From NCBI GenBank assembly GCA_900547445.1, contig URGJ01000003.1, positions 42,816-106,815 on the forward strand: 64,000 nt of DNA. Reading direction: 5' to 3'. The stretch comes from an uncultured Oscillospiraceae bacterium. GTDB taxonomy: Bacteria; Bacillota; Clostridia; Oscillospirales; Acutalibacteraceae. This document shows, one piece after another, positions 16,860-25,541 of this stretch (the stretch's first letter is position 1; each line of letters begins with the position of its first letter). Both the position numbers and the translations under genes were made by a program. The notes beneath the pieces are model-generated. The model made no database searches. It saw only the letters and a list, made by a program, of their open reading frames with translations, and was not told the origin of the DNA.

Positions 16860-18761
16860 TTATTTTGTCATAAGCTCGCAAACGAGCGCGCTGTGTTCCG
16901 CGGGGTCGGAAACCGATTTTCCTCCTATTAGGCAGGCCTCGCCGTAAAGCAGCTTAGCATATTTACCGAGCAGCTCCTTATCATCATTATAAAGCGTTTT
17001 AAGCTTTTCGGCAATCGGATGCTCCGCATTTATTTCAAGCACCAATTTTGCCTGAACCTTGTTTTCGGCAGCATTCGGCATTGAATTTAACACCTTTTCC
17101 ATTTCGAGCGAAATTCCGCCCTCGCTTGTGAGGCATACGGGGTGTTTTTTAAGCTTGTTTGTAAACCTTACAGCGCTTATGCTGTCGCCTATGCTTTCCT
17201 TCATTACGTCGAACATATCCTTTGCGGCGGCGTTTTCCTCCTCAAGCGCCTTTTTTTCTTCCTCGCTGCCGAGGCTTAAATTATCGTCGCAGATGTTCAT
17301 AAACTTCTTACCGTCGTATTCGCCAAGCATTTTAATGGCGAACTCGTCGACATTTTCGGTAAGATAAAGAACTTCATAGCCCTTGTCCTTTACCGCGTCA
17401 GTCTGGGGGAGCATTTCAATCTTCTCACCGGTCTCGCCGCAGGCGTAGTAAATTGTGTCCTGCCCCTCCTTCATACGCTCGACATACTCTTTAAGGGTGA
17501 CATACTTCTTCTCATTTGACGAGCGGAACAAAAGCAGGTCCTTAAGTGTGTCCTTGTGCATACCGTAATCGTTATAAACCCCGAATTTAAGCTGTATTCC
17601 GAAGGATTTGAAGAACTCCTCGTACGCCTCGCGCTCGTCCTTAAGCATTTTTTCAAGCTCGGACTTAATTTTCTTTTCAATCGTCTTTGCGATAAGCTTC
17701 AGCTGACCGTCATGCTGCAGAGTCTCGCGGGAAATGTTAAGAGAAAGATCCTCGCTGTCTACAAGCCCCTTTACAAAGCTGAAGTAGTCGGGCAGTAGGT
17801 CGGCGCACTTATCCATAATAAGCACGCCCTTAGAATAGAGCTGAAGCCCCTTTTCAAACTCCTTGGTGTAATAGTCAAAGGGCGGGTGCTTTGGGATAAA
17901 CAGCAAGGCAGAATAGGTCGCCTGACCCTCTGTTTTTGAGTGGATAACCCTCGCGGGATCTTCGTAATCGTAAAATTTATCCTTGTAGAAATTGTTGTAA
18001 TCCTCGGGCTTAATCTCGCTTTTAGCCTTTTTCCATAGCGGAATCATACTGTTAAGGGTGCGAAGCTCGGTTACATCTCTGTACTCGGGTTCTTTATCCT
18101 TATCATCGGTCTCGACAGGCTCTTTAGTGGTAAATTCCATTCTTATCGGGTGGCGAATATAATCGGAATACTTCTTTACAAGGGCGCTTATTCTGTACTG
18201 ATCGAGATACTCGTCGTAATTCTCGTCCTCGGTCTTGTCCTTGATGTGAAGCGTAACGGTCGTGCCGACGGTTTCCTTATCGCAGGGCTCTATCGTATAG
18301 CCCTCGGTGCCCTTTGAAGTCCAGCGAAACGCCTCGTTCGAGCCGAAAGCCTTGCTTTCAACCGTCACCTTATCGCTTACCATAAAGGCGGAGTAAAAGC
18401 CCACACCGAACTGACCGATAATATCTACATTTTCCTTTTTCTCGTTTTCCTGCTTGAAATCAAACGACCCGGATTTTGCGATTGTGCCGAGGTTTTTGTC
18501 AAGCTCCTCTTCACTCATACCGCAGCCGTTGTCGATAACCTTAAGTGTTCTGGCTTCCTTATCTATTTCGAGGCGAATCTCAAAATCATCGGGCGCGATA
18601 CCCACCGAGTTATCGGTAAGTGAGCGGAAATAGAGCTTATCGAGCGCGTCGCTCGCGTTGGAGATAAGCTCGCGAAGGAAAATTTCCTTATGGGTATAGA
18701 TTGAATTAATCATCATATCCATAAGCTTTTTTGATTCTGATTTAAACTGTTTTGTACGCAT
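16860..18761 (-). CDS. htpG: Hsp90-family chaperone HtpG
   Basis: ATP-dependent chaperone of 633 residues, the normal length. The GHKL ATPase domain has RELISNASDALDKL (catalytic Glu, ATP Asn), DNGCGM, and GQFGVGFYSAFMV. The middle domain has LNISRETLQ with the catalytic Arg region, and the C-terminal dimerisation domain runs from about residue 510. The start ATG follows AAGGTGAT by a few bases. A perfect CIRCE operator lies about 100 bases upstream, so HrcA control is likely, unlike B. subtilis htpG, which is not HrcA-controlled. Confidence 0.97.
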   Translation of the reverse strand: MRTKQFKSESKKLMDMMINSIYTHKEIFLRELISNASDALDKLYFRSLTDNSVGIAPDDFEIRLEIDKEARTLKVIDNGCGMSEEELDKNLGTIAKSGSFDFKQENEKKENVDIIGQFGVGFYSAFMVSDKVTVESKAFGSNEAFRWTSKGTEGYTIEPCDKETVGTTVTLHIKDKTEDENYDEYLDQYRISALVKKYSDYIRHPIRMEFTTKEPVETDDKDKEPEYRDVTELRTLNSMIPLWKKAKSEIKPEDYNNFYKDKFYDYEDPARVIHSKTEGQATYSALLFIPKHPPFDYYTKEFEKGLQLYSKGVLIMDKCADLLPDYFSFVKGLVDSEDLSLNISRETLQHDGQLKLIAKTIEKKIKSELEKMLKDEREAYEEFFKSFGIQLKFGVYNDYGMHKDTLKDLLLFRSSNEKKYVTLKEYVERMKEGQDTIYYACGETGEKIEMLPQTDAVKDKGYEVLYLTENVDEFAIKMLGEYDGKKFMNICDDNLSLGSEEEKKALEEENAAAKDMFDVMKESIGDSISAVRFTNKLKKHPVCLTSEGGISLEMEKVLNSMPNAAENKVQAKLVLEINAEHPIAEKLKTLYNDDKELLGKYAKLLYGEACLIGGKSVSDPAEHSALVCELMTK

Positions 18762-18858
18762 TTTATCACCTTATTTTGAAAGTTTGACTTTAACTGACAT
18801 ATAGTATATAGCCTTTATCAGCCTATTGTGTTAATAAATTATGAACAAAGCATTAATT

Positions 18859-18885
18859 TTAGCACTCTTTTTATTTGAGTGCTAA
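18859..18885 (-). promoter_or_regulatory. CIRCE operator (HrcA site) upstream of htpG
   Basis: A perfect match to TTAGCACTC-N9-GAGTGCTAA. The inverted repeat extends well beyond the consensus: 18-base arms (18850-18867 and 18877-18894) are exact complements. It lies between htpG and the C39-like gene, both on the minus strand; there is no other heat-shock gene nearby, so htpG is the target. Confidence 0.9.
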
Positions 18886-18912
18886 AATTAATGCTTAAAT
18901 ATTAAAACTAAA

Positions 18913-19278
18913 TTATCTGTTTATTTTCCAGTAATACTTGCGGCGAGCTTCGGGGAAACCGTCAAGCACACCGTGCTCAGGGTCGTAAAAAACGCCTCTG
19001 AAATACAGCGACCAATGCCAGCACCGCGGCGTTTCAAGACTTAATATGCAGATTTCGGGAAGCTCCGACTTATCGTTTACCTGTACACGGCGATTTTCAA
19101 AGGAAATACCCTCGTTTTTTAGAAATTCAAGCATATCGCAAAGCTTGGTTTCACGCTCTGTGCCAACAAGCTTTACAACCTCGTCAACCGTTTTTCCCGT
19201 AAGCATCGCAAGCACCGCCTGACCGCATTGGAGGGGCGTAGGCTCATAAATATATTTTACATTATCGCAAAGCGGCAT
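18913..19278 (-). CDS. C39-like papain-fold protein
   Basis: A 121-residue soluble protein. The pattern PTPLQCGQAVLAMLTG (Cys nucleophile at the start of a helix), later CWHWSLYF (candidate His) and YDPEHG (candidate Asp) fits the peptidase C39 / papain-like fold found in bacteriocin leader peptidases and in single-domain intracellular relatives. There is no signal peptide. It starts one base after the pdp stop with AAGGTG inside the pdp end, so it is the last gene of cdd-pdp. Its role in a nucleoside operon is unknown. A TTG start at 19287 is possible but too near the ribosome site. Confidence 0.55.
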   Translation of the reverse strand: MPLCDNVKYIYEPTPLQCGQAVLAMLTGKTVDEVVKLVGTERETKLCDMLEFLKNEGISFENRRVQVNDKSELPEICILSLETPRCWHWSLYFRGVFYDPEHGVLDGFPEARRKYYWKINR

Positions 19279-19279
19279 A

Positions 19280-20575
19280 TCAATCAATCACCTTATAAAC
19301 AATCGGTTTTTCAGGCGGCTTGCTTTCGCCTATGGAATACGCATTAGCAAGCCTTTCCCGCGCGTTTTGCAGACCTTCGGACGCGCCGTATAGGGTGGCT
19401 AACCGCTCCCCTTTTTTCACATAATCGCCATATTTTTTAGAGAGTATTATTCCCGCCGAATAATCTATACCGTCGCCGAGCTTTTCCCTGCCCGCACCAG
19501 TCATCACCGCAGCTTTGCCGACCGTCTCGCTGTTCATAGCGGTTATATAACCGTCTGCGGGGGAAAGCAGATCCAACTCGGCTTTCGCCGCGGGAAATTT
19601 ATGCTCGCCTGTTAATAGCCTTTCGTCCCCACCCTGTGCTTTTACCGCCGCGCAGAGTATTTTAAAGGCACTGCCGTCGGTAATTACGCGCCTTGCCGCC
19701 GCGATACTCTCTTCCTCGGTCTTATTAAAGCTTATCTGATACATTTTCGCCGCAAGCAGTATGCAAAGGCTTGTCAAATTCTTTTCGCCCTCGCCCTTTA
19801 AAACACTTACAGCCTCTTTTACCTCCAAGGCGTTGCCCACGGCATACCCTAACGGCACATCCATATCGGTGATAACGGCGGCGGTTTTTCTGCCCGCGCC
19901 CTTGCCGATTTCGACCATTTCACGTGCTAAAAGCTCGGCGTCCTCGGCCGTCTTCATAAAGGCGCCGCTGCCGAATTTTACGTCAAGCACTATCGTTTCC
20001 GCTCCCGCCGCAAGCTTTTTGCTCATAATGCTTGAGGCGATTAGCGGAATACTGTTGACCGTGGCGGTCACGTCGCGGATAGCGTAAAGCCGCTTATCGG
20101 CGGGGGCAAAATTACCGCTCTGCCCCGTAACACACATTCCGTGTTCCCTTGCAATTTTTTTAAACTCCGCGGTATCAAGCGCGGTTTTATAGCCCGTTAT
20201 CGATTCCAATTTATCCACCGTGCCGCCCGTAAAGCCAAGCCCCCTGCCCGACATTTTCGCAACCGTACAGCCAAGCGCAGCCGCGATAGGGGCTACGGCG
20301 ATGGTGGTTTTATCCCCCACGCCGCCCGTGCTGTGCTTGTCCGCCGTGTGGGATAGGTCGAACAAATCGAGCATATCCCCGCTTTTTGCCATAAGGGAAG
20401 TAAGAGTCAGGGTCTCGTGCCTATCCATTCCGTTTAAAAGTATCGCCATTAAAAGGGCGGAAATCTGATAATCGGGTATACTTTTATCGGTCACGCCCGA
20501 CACAAAAAATTCAAGCTCCTTATCGTCAAGCGGGTGTTTATCCCGCTTTTTTTCGATTATATCGGTCATCAGCAT
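19280..20575 (-). CDS. pdp: pyrimidine-nucleoside (thymidine) phosphorylase
   Basis: Phosphorolysis of thymidine, deoxyuridine or uridine to base and sugar 1-phosphate. 431 residues, as expected. Signature KHSTGGVGDKTT (phosphate site) at residues 80-91 and SGRGLGFTGGTVDKLE. Three domains: a helical alpha domain (1-65 and 160-190), a large alpha/beta domain, and a C-terminal domain from about 335. It overlaps cdd by 7 bases, with a GGGAGG site. With cytidine deaminase it forms a salvage route: cytidine to uridine to uracil plus sugar phosphate. Confidence 0.93.
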   Translation of the reverse strand: MLMTDIIEKKRDKHPLDDKELEFFVSGVTDKSIPDYQISALLMAILLNGMDRHETLTLTSLMAKSGDMLDLFDLSHTADKHSTGGVGDKTTIAVAPIAAALGCTVAKMSGRGLGFTGGTVDKLESITGYKTALDTAEFKKIAREHGMCVTGQSGNFAPADKRLYAIRDVTATVNSIPLIASSIMSKKLAAGAETIVLDVKFGSGAFMKTAEDAELLAREMVEIGKGAGRKTAAVITDMDVPLGYAVGNALEVKEAVSVLKGEGEKNLTSLCILLAAKMYQISFNKTEEESIAAARRVITDGSAFKILCAAVKAQGGDERLLTGEHKFPAAKAELDLLSPADGYITAMNSETVGKAAVMTGAGREKLGDGIDYSAGIILSKKYGDYVKKGERLATLYGASEGLQNARERLANAYSIGESKPPEKPIVYKVID

Positions 20576-20973
20576 AGCTCTTCCCTCCCGAAGCCAAACG
20601 GCAAAAGCTCGCTTAATCTGTAGTTTTTAATGTTTTCGCCGTTATAAAGCAGAATTTCAAAGTCTTCGCCGCAAAACTCGCTTAATACCTGACGGCATAT
20701 TCCGCATGGCGGGCAGTAATCGGTAATTTCGCCGTTTTTACCGCCTGCTATTGCAATTTTTAAAAACTCTCTCGCCCCCGACGAAACCGCGTTGCCTATC
20801 GCCGTGCGCTCGGCGCATATCCCCGCGGGGTAGGACGCGTTTTCAATATTACAGCCGACAAACACCCTGCCGTCAGCCGCAAGCAGGGCGGCACCAACCC
20901 TGAATCCTGAATAGGGAGAATATGAATTTTCTAAGGCTTTTACCGCCTTTTGAGCAAGCTCATAGTCTGTCAT
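20569..20973 (-). CDS. cdd: cytidine deaminase
   Basis: Deaminates cytidine and deoxycytidine. 134 residues, typical for the tetrameric small form. Substrate-binding SGFRVGAALL..GCNIENAS, and the zinc site CAERTA plus PCGICRQVLSEF (three Cys ligands, catalytic Glu). The ATG at 20973 is preceded by GAGAGG and matches the family N-terminus; the open frame to 21036 is only leader. First gene of cdd-pdp-C39-like. Confidence 0.96.
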   Translation of the reverse strand: MTDYELAQKAVKALENSYSPYSGFRVGAALLAADGRVFVGCNIENASYPAGICAERTAIGNAVSSGAREFLKIAIAGGKNGEITDYCPPCGICRQVLSEFCGEDFEILLYNGENIKNYRLSELLPFGFGREELC

Positions 20974-21049
20974 AATTTTACGCCTCTCTTTGTAAAAATC
21001 ATAACATAATATTCCCCGCTTTACAAGAAAAAACATATTAATACGGCAA

Positions 21050-21077
21050 AAATTAAGCAGAGCGCAAGCTCTGCTTA
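21050..21077 (-). terminator. intrinsic terminator of ilvE
   Basis: AAGCAGAGC (21055-21063) pairs with GCTCTGCTT (21068-21076). On the minus strand it is followed by AATTTTTG. It ends the ilvE transcript before cdd. Confidence 0.8.
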
Positions 21078-21083
21078 AGTATA

Positions 21084-22148
21084 TTATTTAATAAGATGAG
21101 TCCAGCCGTATTTGTCCTCGGTCTTGCCCCACTGAATACCCGTAAGGGTATCGTAAAGGTGATGGGTCACCTTGCCGATTTCGCCGTTGTTAATCGTGTA
21201 CTTAACGTCCTTATAGCACAGCTCGCCTATCGGAGACACAACTGCCGCTGTACCGCAGCCCCAAGCTTCCTCAAGCTTTCCGTTCTTAAGCGCGTCGCCC
21301 AGCTCCTCGACGCTTAAAAGCCGCTCGTTTACGGTATAGCCCTCGTCCTTTAAAACCTCGATGCAGGATTTTCTTGTAATACCCGGAAGAATCGAGCCTG
21401 TAAGCTTAGGGGTCACAATTTCGCCGTCAATTTTGAACATAACGTTCATAGCGCCGACCTCTTCTATGTACCTGCGCTCGACGCCGTCAAGCCACAGTAC
21501 CTGAGAGTAGCCTTTCTTCTCTGCACGCTCGCCAGCGCGGTTGCTCGCCGCGTAGTTTCCGCCGCACTTAGCATAGCCTGTGCCGCCCCTTACCGCGCGC
21601 ACATCCTCGTCCTCAATCATAATCTTAACAGGGTTAATTCCCTCGGCGTAATAACTGCCCACAGGTGAAGCAATTATAACAAACTTAGCATTGTGAACAG
21701 CATGAACGCCTAAATTCTCATCGTTTCCGAACATAAAGGGACGGATATAAAGCGAGGTCCCCTCCGCCGACGGAGTCCAGTCCTGCTCAACACCTACAAA
21801 GGTATCCAAAATCTGCATCGCGTCCACCTCGGGAATCTGCGGCAGACACAGCCTTTCGGCGGAATTATTCATACGGCGGATATTTTCAATCGGGCGGAAG
21901 AGCTGAACCCTGCCGTCCGCACGGCGATATGCCTTAAGACCTTCAAAAATTTCCGAGCCGTAGTGAAGCACGGTAGACGCGGGGTGGAGCGAAATATTCT
22001 CAAACGGTACTATTCTCGCGTCGTGCCAACCCTTATCGGCTGAGTAATCCATAATAAACATATGGTCGGTAAATATTTTGCCGAAGCCCAATGTGCTGCT
22101 GTCAGGTTTTTCCTTCGGAGCAGTAGTTTTTGTAATCTTGATTTCCAT
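21084..22148 (-). CDS. ilvE: branched-chain amino acid aminotransferase
   Basis: PLP-dependent fold type IV transaminase for Leu, Ile and Val, 354 residues, the long form of Firmicutes and eukaryote type. Visible: LHYGSEIFEGLKAYRR near residue 62, the lysine segment VRGGTGYAKCGGNYAAS near 190 (PLP Lys), the EEVGAMNVMF motif, and GTAAVVSPIGE. AAGGAGAG precedes the ATG. It stands alone between terminators. No T-box or leader attenuator is visible upstream. Confidence 0.95.
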   Translation of the reverse strand: MEIKITKTTAPKEKPDSSTLGFGKIFTDHMFIMDYSADKGWHDARIVPFENISLHPASTVLHYGSEIFEGLKAYRRADGRVQLFRPIENIRRMNNSAERLCLPQIPEVDAMQILDTFVGVEQDWTPSAEGTSLYIRPFMFGNDENLGVHAVHNAKFVIIASPVGSYYAEGINPVKIMIEDEDVRAVRGGTGYAKCGGNYAASNRAGERAEKKGYSQVLWLDGVERRYIEEVGAMNVMFKIDGEIVTPKLTGSILPGITRKSCIEVLKDEGYTVNERLLSVEELGDALKNGKLEEAWGCGTAAVVSPIGELCYKDVKYTINNGEIGKVTHHLYDTLTGIQWGKTEDKYGWTHLIK

Positions 22149-22282
22149 ACATAACTCTCCTTTTAAGCGAAGCCAACAACTCCGTTATTTTATTATAATA
22201 CCGCGCCGCGCCCGATTTTTCAAGACTTTAAAGCGTAAAACTTTAAATTTTCAAAAATTTTTTTAATTTGCGTCGAATGCCG

Positions 22283-22690
22283 TTATTTTGCCTTATTTCC
22301 AAAAGCGAAAAGCTTGATTATAACAAAGGTAATCGGCGCGCCCGCCGCGGTCGCAAGCATCGTAGCCCAGAACTGATTTATCTGCATAACGTTAATGGTA
22401 AGCAGACTCACCAAGGTGTAGATAATAAAATTCGGCACATAAGAAAGCAAAAACCTAAAATACCGCCTTAAATTGAGACGGTTTTTGAAAACAATTATGC
22501 TGTTGAGAATATAATTAATTGTAAGCGAGATAAAATACCCTATGTATGCGGAAATATTTTCCTGTAATTTCAAGTGAGCAAGCCAAGAAAAAAACGCGGT
22601 GTTAAAGGTGTTGATAATCCCGATAAGGCAATAGCCCATAAATTTTTTGCTTAAAAACATATGCCTTAATCCTGTCAAAAACTTTTGCAC
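22283..22690 (-). CDS. GtrA-like membrane protein
   Basis: A 135-residue protein with four hydrophobic helices and the GtrA/DPMS-type pattern: GYCLIGIINTF in helix 1, NYILNSIIVFKNR before helix 3, and a final LFAFGNK. GtrA proteins are thought to help move polyprenyl-linked sugars across the membrane. GTG start, with GGAGG nine bases upstream. No glycosyltransferase is adjacent, so the partner is unknown. Confidence 0.85.
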   Translation of the reverse strand: MQKFLTGLRHMFLSKKFMGYCLIGIINTFNTAFFSWLAHLKLQENISAYIGYFISLTINYILNSIIVFKNRLNLRRYFRFLLSYVPNFIIYTLVSLLTINVMQINQFWATMLATAAGAPITFVIIKLFAFGNKAK

Positions 22691-22771
22691 CGGCTGTCCT
22701 CCTTTTTTGCATTAATTCAATTAATACTACCACAAAAATGTGAAAAAGACAAGCAATTTATAAGAACGCAT

Positions 22772-22799
22772 AAAAAAATCCGACTCGCGTCGGATTTTT
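22772..22799. terminator. bidirectional intrinsic terminator
   Basis: AAAATCCGAC pairs with GTCGGATTTT around a CGC loop. A second partial copy (GTCGGATTTTTT) follows at once. It lies between thiT and the GtrA gene. Confidence 0.8.
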
Positions 22800-22812
22800 G
22801 TCGGATTTTTTC

Positions 22813-23406
22813 TTACTGCTGATTCATTATTTTCTTGACCTGCGGCAAACGGAAGAGAATTACCGCGGCAACGGTGGTAAGAACAAGCTCGGGGAGCATA
22901 TACATACCGTTGTAGGCAAGTGAATAAAGCACGGGATGATTTGTAAAGACGCTTCCGAAAAGCTCAAACTGCTCAAGATTTTTAAAGATAACAAAGCCCG
23001 AAAGGAAGTGGCTTACAAATCTTAAAGCAACCGCAATCGCTACGCCGCCGCAGATGCCCACATAGCCTCTTTTAGCAAAAATTCCTGCTATTCCGAGAAC
23101 CGTAAAGGCAACTATGTAGTCAAGCAAAATTGTGCCGACAAGCATTACGGGAGTAAGTCCCCAGCCGAGCAATCCATCCAAAGCGATTCCGAGGACAAGC
23201 TGGATAAGCGAATAAACAAAGGCGCTGCCGAAGCCCCATTTAAGTCCCAGCATAACCGAAATCATAACAATCGGAAGCATACTTAAAAGGGTTACCGCGC
23301 CGCCGAGCGGCATTTTTACAACCTTTATAAGGCTCAATACCGTTGCGAGAGCTACAAAAATCGCGCTGAGCGTGAGCTTGTAAACAGGTTTTTTTGACAT
23401 TTCCAT
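22813..23406 (-). CDS. thiT: ECF transporter S component for thiamine
   Basis: Thiamine-binding membrane subunit of an energy-coupling factor importer, 197 residues, six helices. Visible: LSAIFVALATVLS in helix 1, and GGAVTLLSMLPI in the loop typical for ThiT. It needs a shared EcfAA'T module not present in this window. I place the start at the ATG at 23406, eight bases after AGGAG; GTG at 23415 would sit on the ribosome site. The TPP riboswitch upstream strongly supports the substrate assignment. Confidence 0.92.
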   Translation of the reverse strand: MEMSKKPVYKLTLSAIFVALATVLSLIKVVKMPLGGAVTLLSMLPIVMISVMLGLKWGFGSAFVYSLIQLVLGIALDGLLGWGLTPVMLVGTILLDYIVAFTVLGIAGIFAKRGYVGICGGVAIAVALRFVSHFLSGFVIFKNLEQFELFGSVFTNHPVLYSLAYNGMYMLPELVLTTVAAVILFRLPQVKKIMNQQ

Positions 23407-23465
23407 TTTTAACACTCCTCCGACCGCCTAAGCGGTCTTATTAAAATTCTGCAATCCCCCTGCGA

Positions 23466-23498
23466 ATAAAAAAACCGCAGGCAACCGGGGCCTGCGGC
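23466..23498 (-). terminator. riboswitch-coupled terminator of thiT
   Basis: CCGCAGGC and GCCTGCGG (23475-23497) form a strong stem followed on the minus strand by TTTTTTT. It directly follows the TPP aptamer, so control is by transcription termination. Confidence 0.85.
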
Positions 23499-23510
23499 AA
23501 TACATTAACG

Positions 23511-23620
23511 TATTTCCCTACGACGGCATTATCCGTATCAGGTCACAGGTCGAAGTCATAGCAAAAAGCGGACTCCCTCTCAGCCTGAGTTTCATCAAGC
23601 TCCCTAAAATTGCAAAACGA
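23511..23620 (-). ncRNA. TPP riboswitch
   Basis: The minus strand carries the conserved thi-box halves: GGCTGAGAGGGAGTCC and ACCTGATACGGATAATGCCG followed by CGTAGGGAA. GCAAT near 23611 can pair with ATTGC after the box to form P1. Binding of thiamine pyrophosphate would favour the following terminator and lower thiT expression. Confidence 0.93.
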
Positions 23621-23683
23621 TTATATCACCAAAGCGGCTTTCTGTCAAGCAGGAAATATCAAAAGCCGTGTTGCTTTGCATTT

Positions 23684-23860
23684 TTAGCCTGATTTATCGA
23701 CTAATTGCTCCTGCGAACCTTTGTATTTTCGCTTTGTCGCCATTCCTCCGCGGATATGTCTTTCCTGCTTGTTTTTCTCCAGCACCTGCTTTACCTTGCG
23801 GTAAAGCTGCGGATTTTCATGGCATAGACGTTCGGTAACGTCCTTATGTACGGTTGTCAT
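23684..23860 (-). CDS. small ORF overlapping recombinase end
   Basis: A 58-residue basic protein (begins MTTVHKDVTERLCHE). It starts 17 bases before the end of the recombinase gene in another frame, which suggests coupled translation. Small basic proteins in this position are common beside clostridial serine recombinases of transposons; no function is known to me. It is not a decayed frame: codons run cleanly to TAA. Confidence 0.55.
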   Translation of the reverse strand: MTTVHKDVTERLCHENPQLYRKVKQVLEKNKQERHIRGGMATKRKYKGSQEQLVDKSG

Positions 23861-25379
23861 ATATTAGAACGCTTTGGTCCAATCCCAACTCGCCGAACAG
23901 CCGCAAATAAATTTCCACATTGCCGTCCTTGTCTACTTCAATTTTCTGTATAATTTTTTTAAGCTGGGCATTAGTCATATTCCTGACATCGGTTATATCG
24001 GATATTTCCTTGAACGTATTGTTTAATATTCCCTCTAACTGTTCGCCCTTTGTAAGATGATACGAAACCATTTTAAGCTCATTTTGGAGCCGTTCAAGTT
24101 CTTTTTTACTGCCTCCTATTTTTTCGTTCATTTCTGCCCTTGTTATAATGTCATCGGTATATAGGTCTATATATTTTTGCCTTGTGTTTTCAAGTCTTGC
24201 AATTTTATCCTTCAGTTCCTTTTCGTAGGAAATATTCTCGTCCTTTGCCTTATACACCTTTTGAAATTCATTCACAACATATTTTACAACATTTTTTCTG
24301 CTTGCAAGCAGCTCTGTAAAATAATTCTGCAAAACATCTATAAGCTCATTTTCATCAACCGTAACGGCATTGGGACAGCTATCGGCTCCCTTGCCGTTAT
24401 GACCTGAGCATACCCATTTAATATAAGTGTTTTTATATTTGCGAACGCTGCGCCGAAACGACCAACCGCACTCCTTACACTTTATAAGGGTTGAAAACAA
24501 ATGCTGATTGCTATGCTTCACATTATCTGTTTTAAACCGTTTATTACGTTCGCTCATAATCTGTTGTACCTGTTCGTAAAGCTCAGGTTCTATAATTTTA
24601 AGCTCGGGCTTTTCGGTTACCATCCACTCGGTTTCATCACGCACTGCACGCTTTCCGGTTAAAAAATCTTCAACCTCTTCCTTGCCGTTTACTATTTTTC
24701 CGGTATAAAGCTCGTTTGTCAGTATACGGCACACGGCATTTTGGCTCCACCGGCAATTTCTTTTAGTTTTAATTCCGCTTTCGTTAAGTATATTTGCAAT
24801 TTTAGCGGCGCCGCATCCGTCATTTATATATAAATCATATATATTTTTTACAGCCTGCGCCTCTTGCTCGTTTACCGTAAGATTAAAATAGTCACCCGGT
24901 ATTTTATCATACCCAAAGACAAGATTCGGCACTTTTCCTTTCTCGGCATTTATTTTCTTTCCGAATTTAACACGCTTTGATGTGTTTGCACTTTCCTCCT
25001 GAGCCAGCGCACCGAATATGGTAAGTACAAACTCGCTGTTGCCCATACTTGTCATATTTGCCGTTAAAAACTGCGTCTCAATACCGAGAGCCTTTAATTT
25101 CCTTATATTTTGAAGCAGATCAACCGTATTCCTCGCAAATCTGGAAATATCCTTAACAACAACCATATCAAATAAATGAAGCTCCGCGTCAGACATCATT
25201 TTTAGAAATTCTTTTCGGTTTTTGATTTTTGTGCCTGAAAGTCCTTCGTCGGCATAAAGCCTTACAAGGTTGTCCCCTGTGCGTGAAGTATAATCAGCAA
25301 AAAATTTCTTTTGTGCCTCAAGAGAATTTAACTGGTCCTCTTTGTCAGTCGATACTCTGCAATATGCCGCTATGTTCAT
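23844..25379 (-). CDS. large serine recombinase
   Basis: A 511-residue site-specific recombinase of the transposon/phage integrase type. Catalytic resolvase domain, residues 1-150, with the serine in AAYCRVSTDKEDQ and the Arg motif VKDISRFARN. The recombinase domain spans about 165-270 and the zinc ribbon about 298-350 (IKCKECGW ... CSGHNGKGADSCP). A coiled-coil runs about 375-440, then a C-terminal tail. These enzymes integrate and excise mobile elements without host factors. The gene looks intact. Neighbouring DNA is a small element with no obvious cargo. Confidence 0.93.
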   Translation of the reverse strand: MNIAAYCRVSTDKEDQLNSLEAQKKFFADYTSRTGDNLVRLYADEGLSGTKIKNRKEFLKMMSDAELHLFDMVVVKDISRFARNTVDLLQNIRKLKALGIETQFLTANMTSMGNSEFVLTIFGALAQEESANTSKRVKFGKKINAEKGKVPNLVFGYDKIPGDYFNLTVNEQEAQAVKNIYDLYINDGCGAAKIANILNESGIKTKRNCRWSQNAVCRILTNELYTGKIVNGKEEVEDFLTGKRAVRDETEWMVTEKPELKIIEPELYEQVQQIMSERNKRFKTDNVKHSNQHLFSTLIKCKECGWSFRRSVRKYKNTYIKWVCSGHNGKGADSCPNAVTVDENELIDVLQNYFTELLASRKNVVKYVVNEFQKVYKAKDENISYEKELKDKIARLENTRQKYIDLYTDDIITRAEMNEKIGGSKKELERLQNELKMVSYHLTKGEQLEGILNNTFKEISDITDVRNMTNAQLKKIIQKIEVDKDGNVEIYLRLFGELGLDQSVLIYDNRT

Positions 25380-25453
25380 CTTTTGTCCCTCTGTAACTTC
25401 TCGTATTTTGTTACTTCTATTATAAGCTAAAGAATTTATTATGTCAATAAAAA

Positions 25454-25490
25454 GCAGATTGAGCGGTAATATTTATACCATTCAATCTGC
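25454..25490. repeat. inverted repeat upstream of recombinase
   Basis: GCAGATTGA (25454-25462) and TCAATCTGC (25482-25490) with inner GGTA/TACC form a stable stem between the recombinase start and the small gene upstream. It may be a terminator of that gene, an operator, or part of the crossover site. Confidence 0.5.
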
Positions 25491-25541
25491 CGTTCATAAA
25501 AACTTTGTTCTATCGTACATTTTATTATATAAGAATTCAAA

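Noticed and set aside
22149..22282. T-box or leader peptide control of ilvE
   Set aside because: The upstream region is short and has no T-box sequence or run of branched-chain codons.
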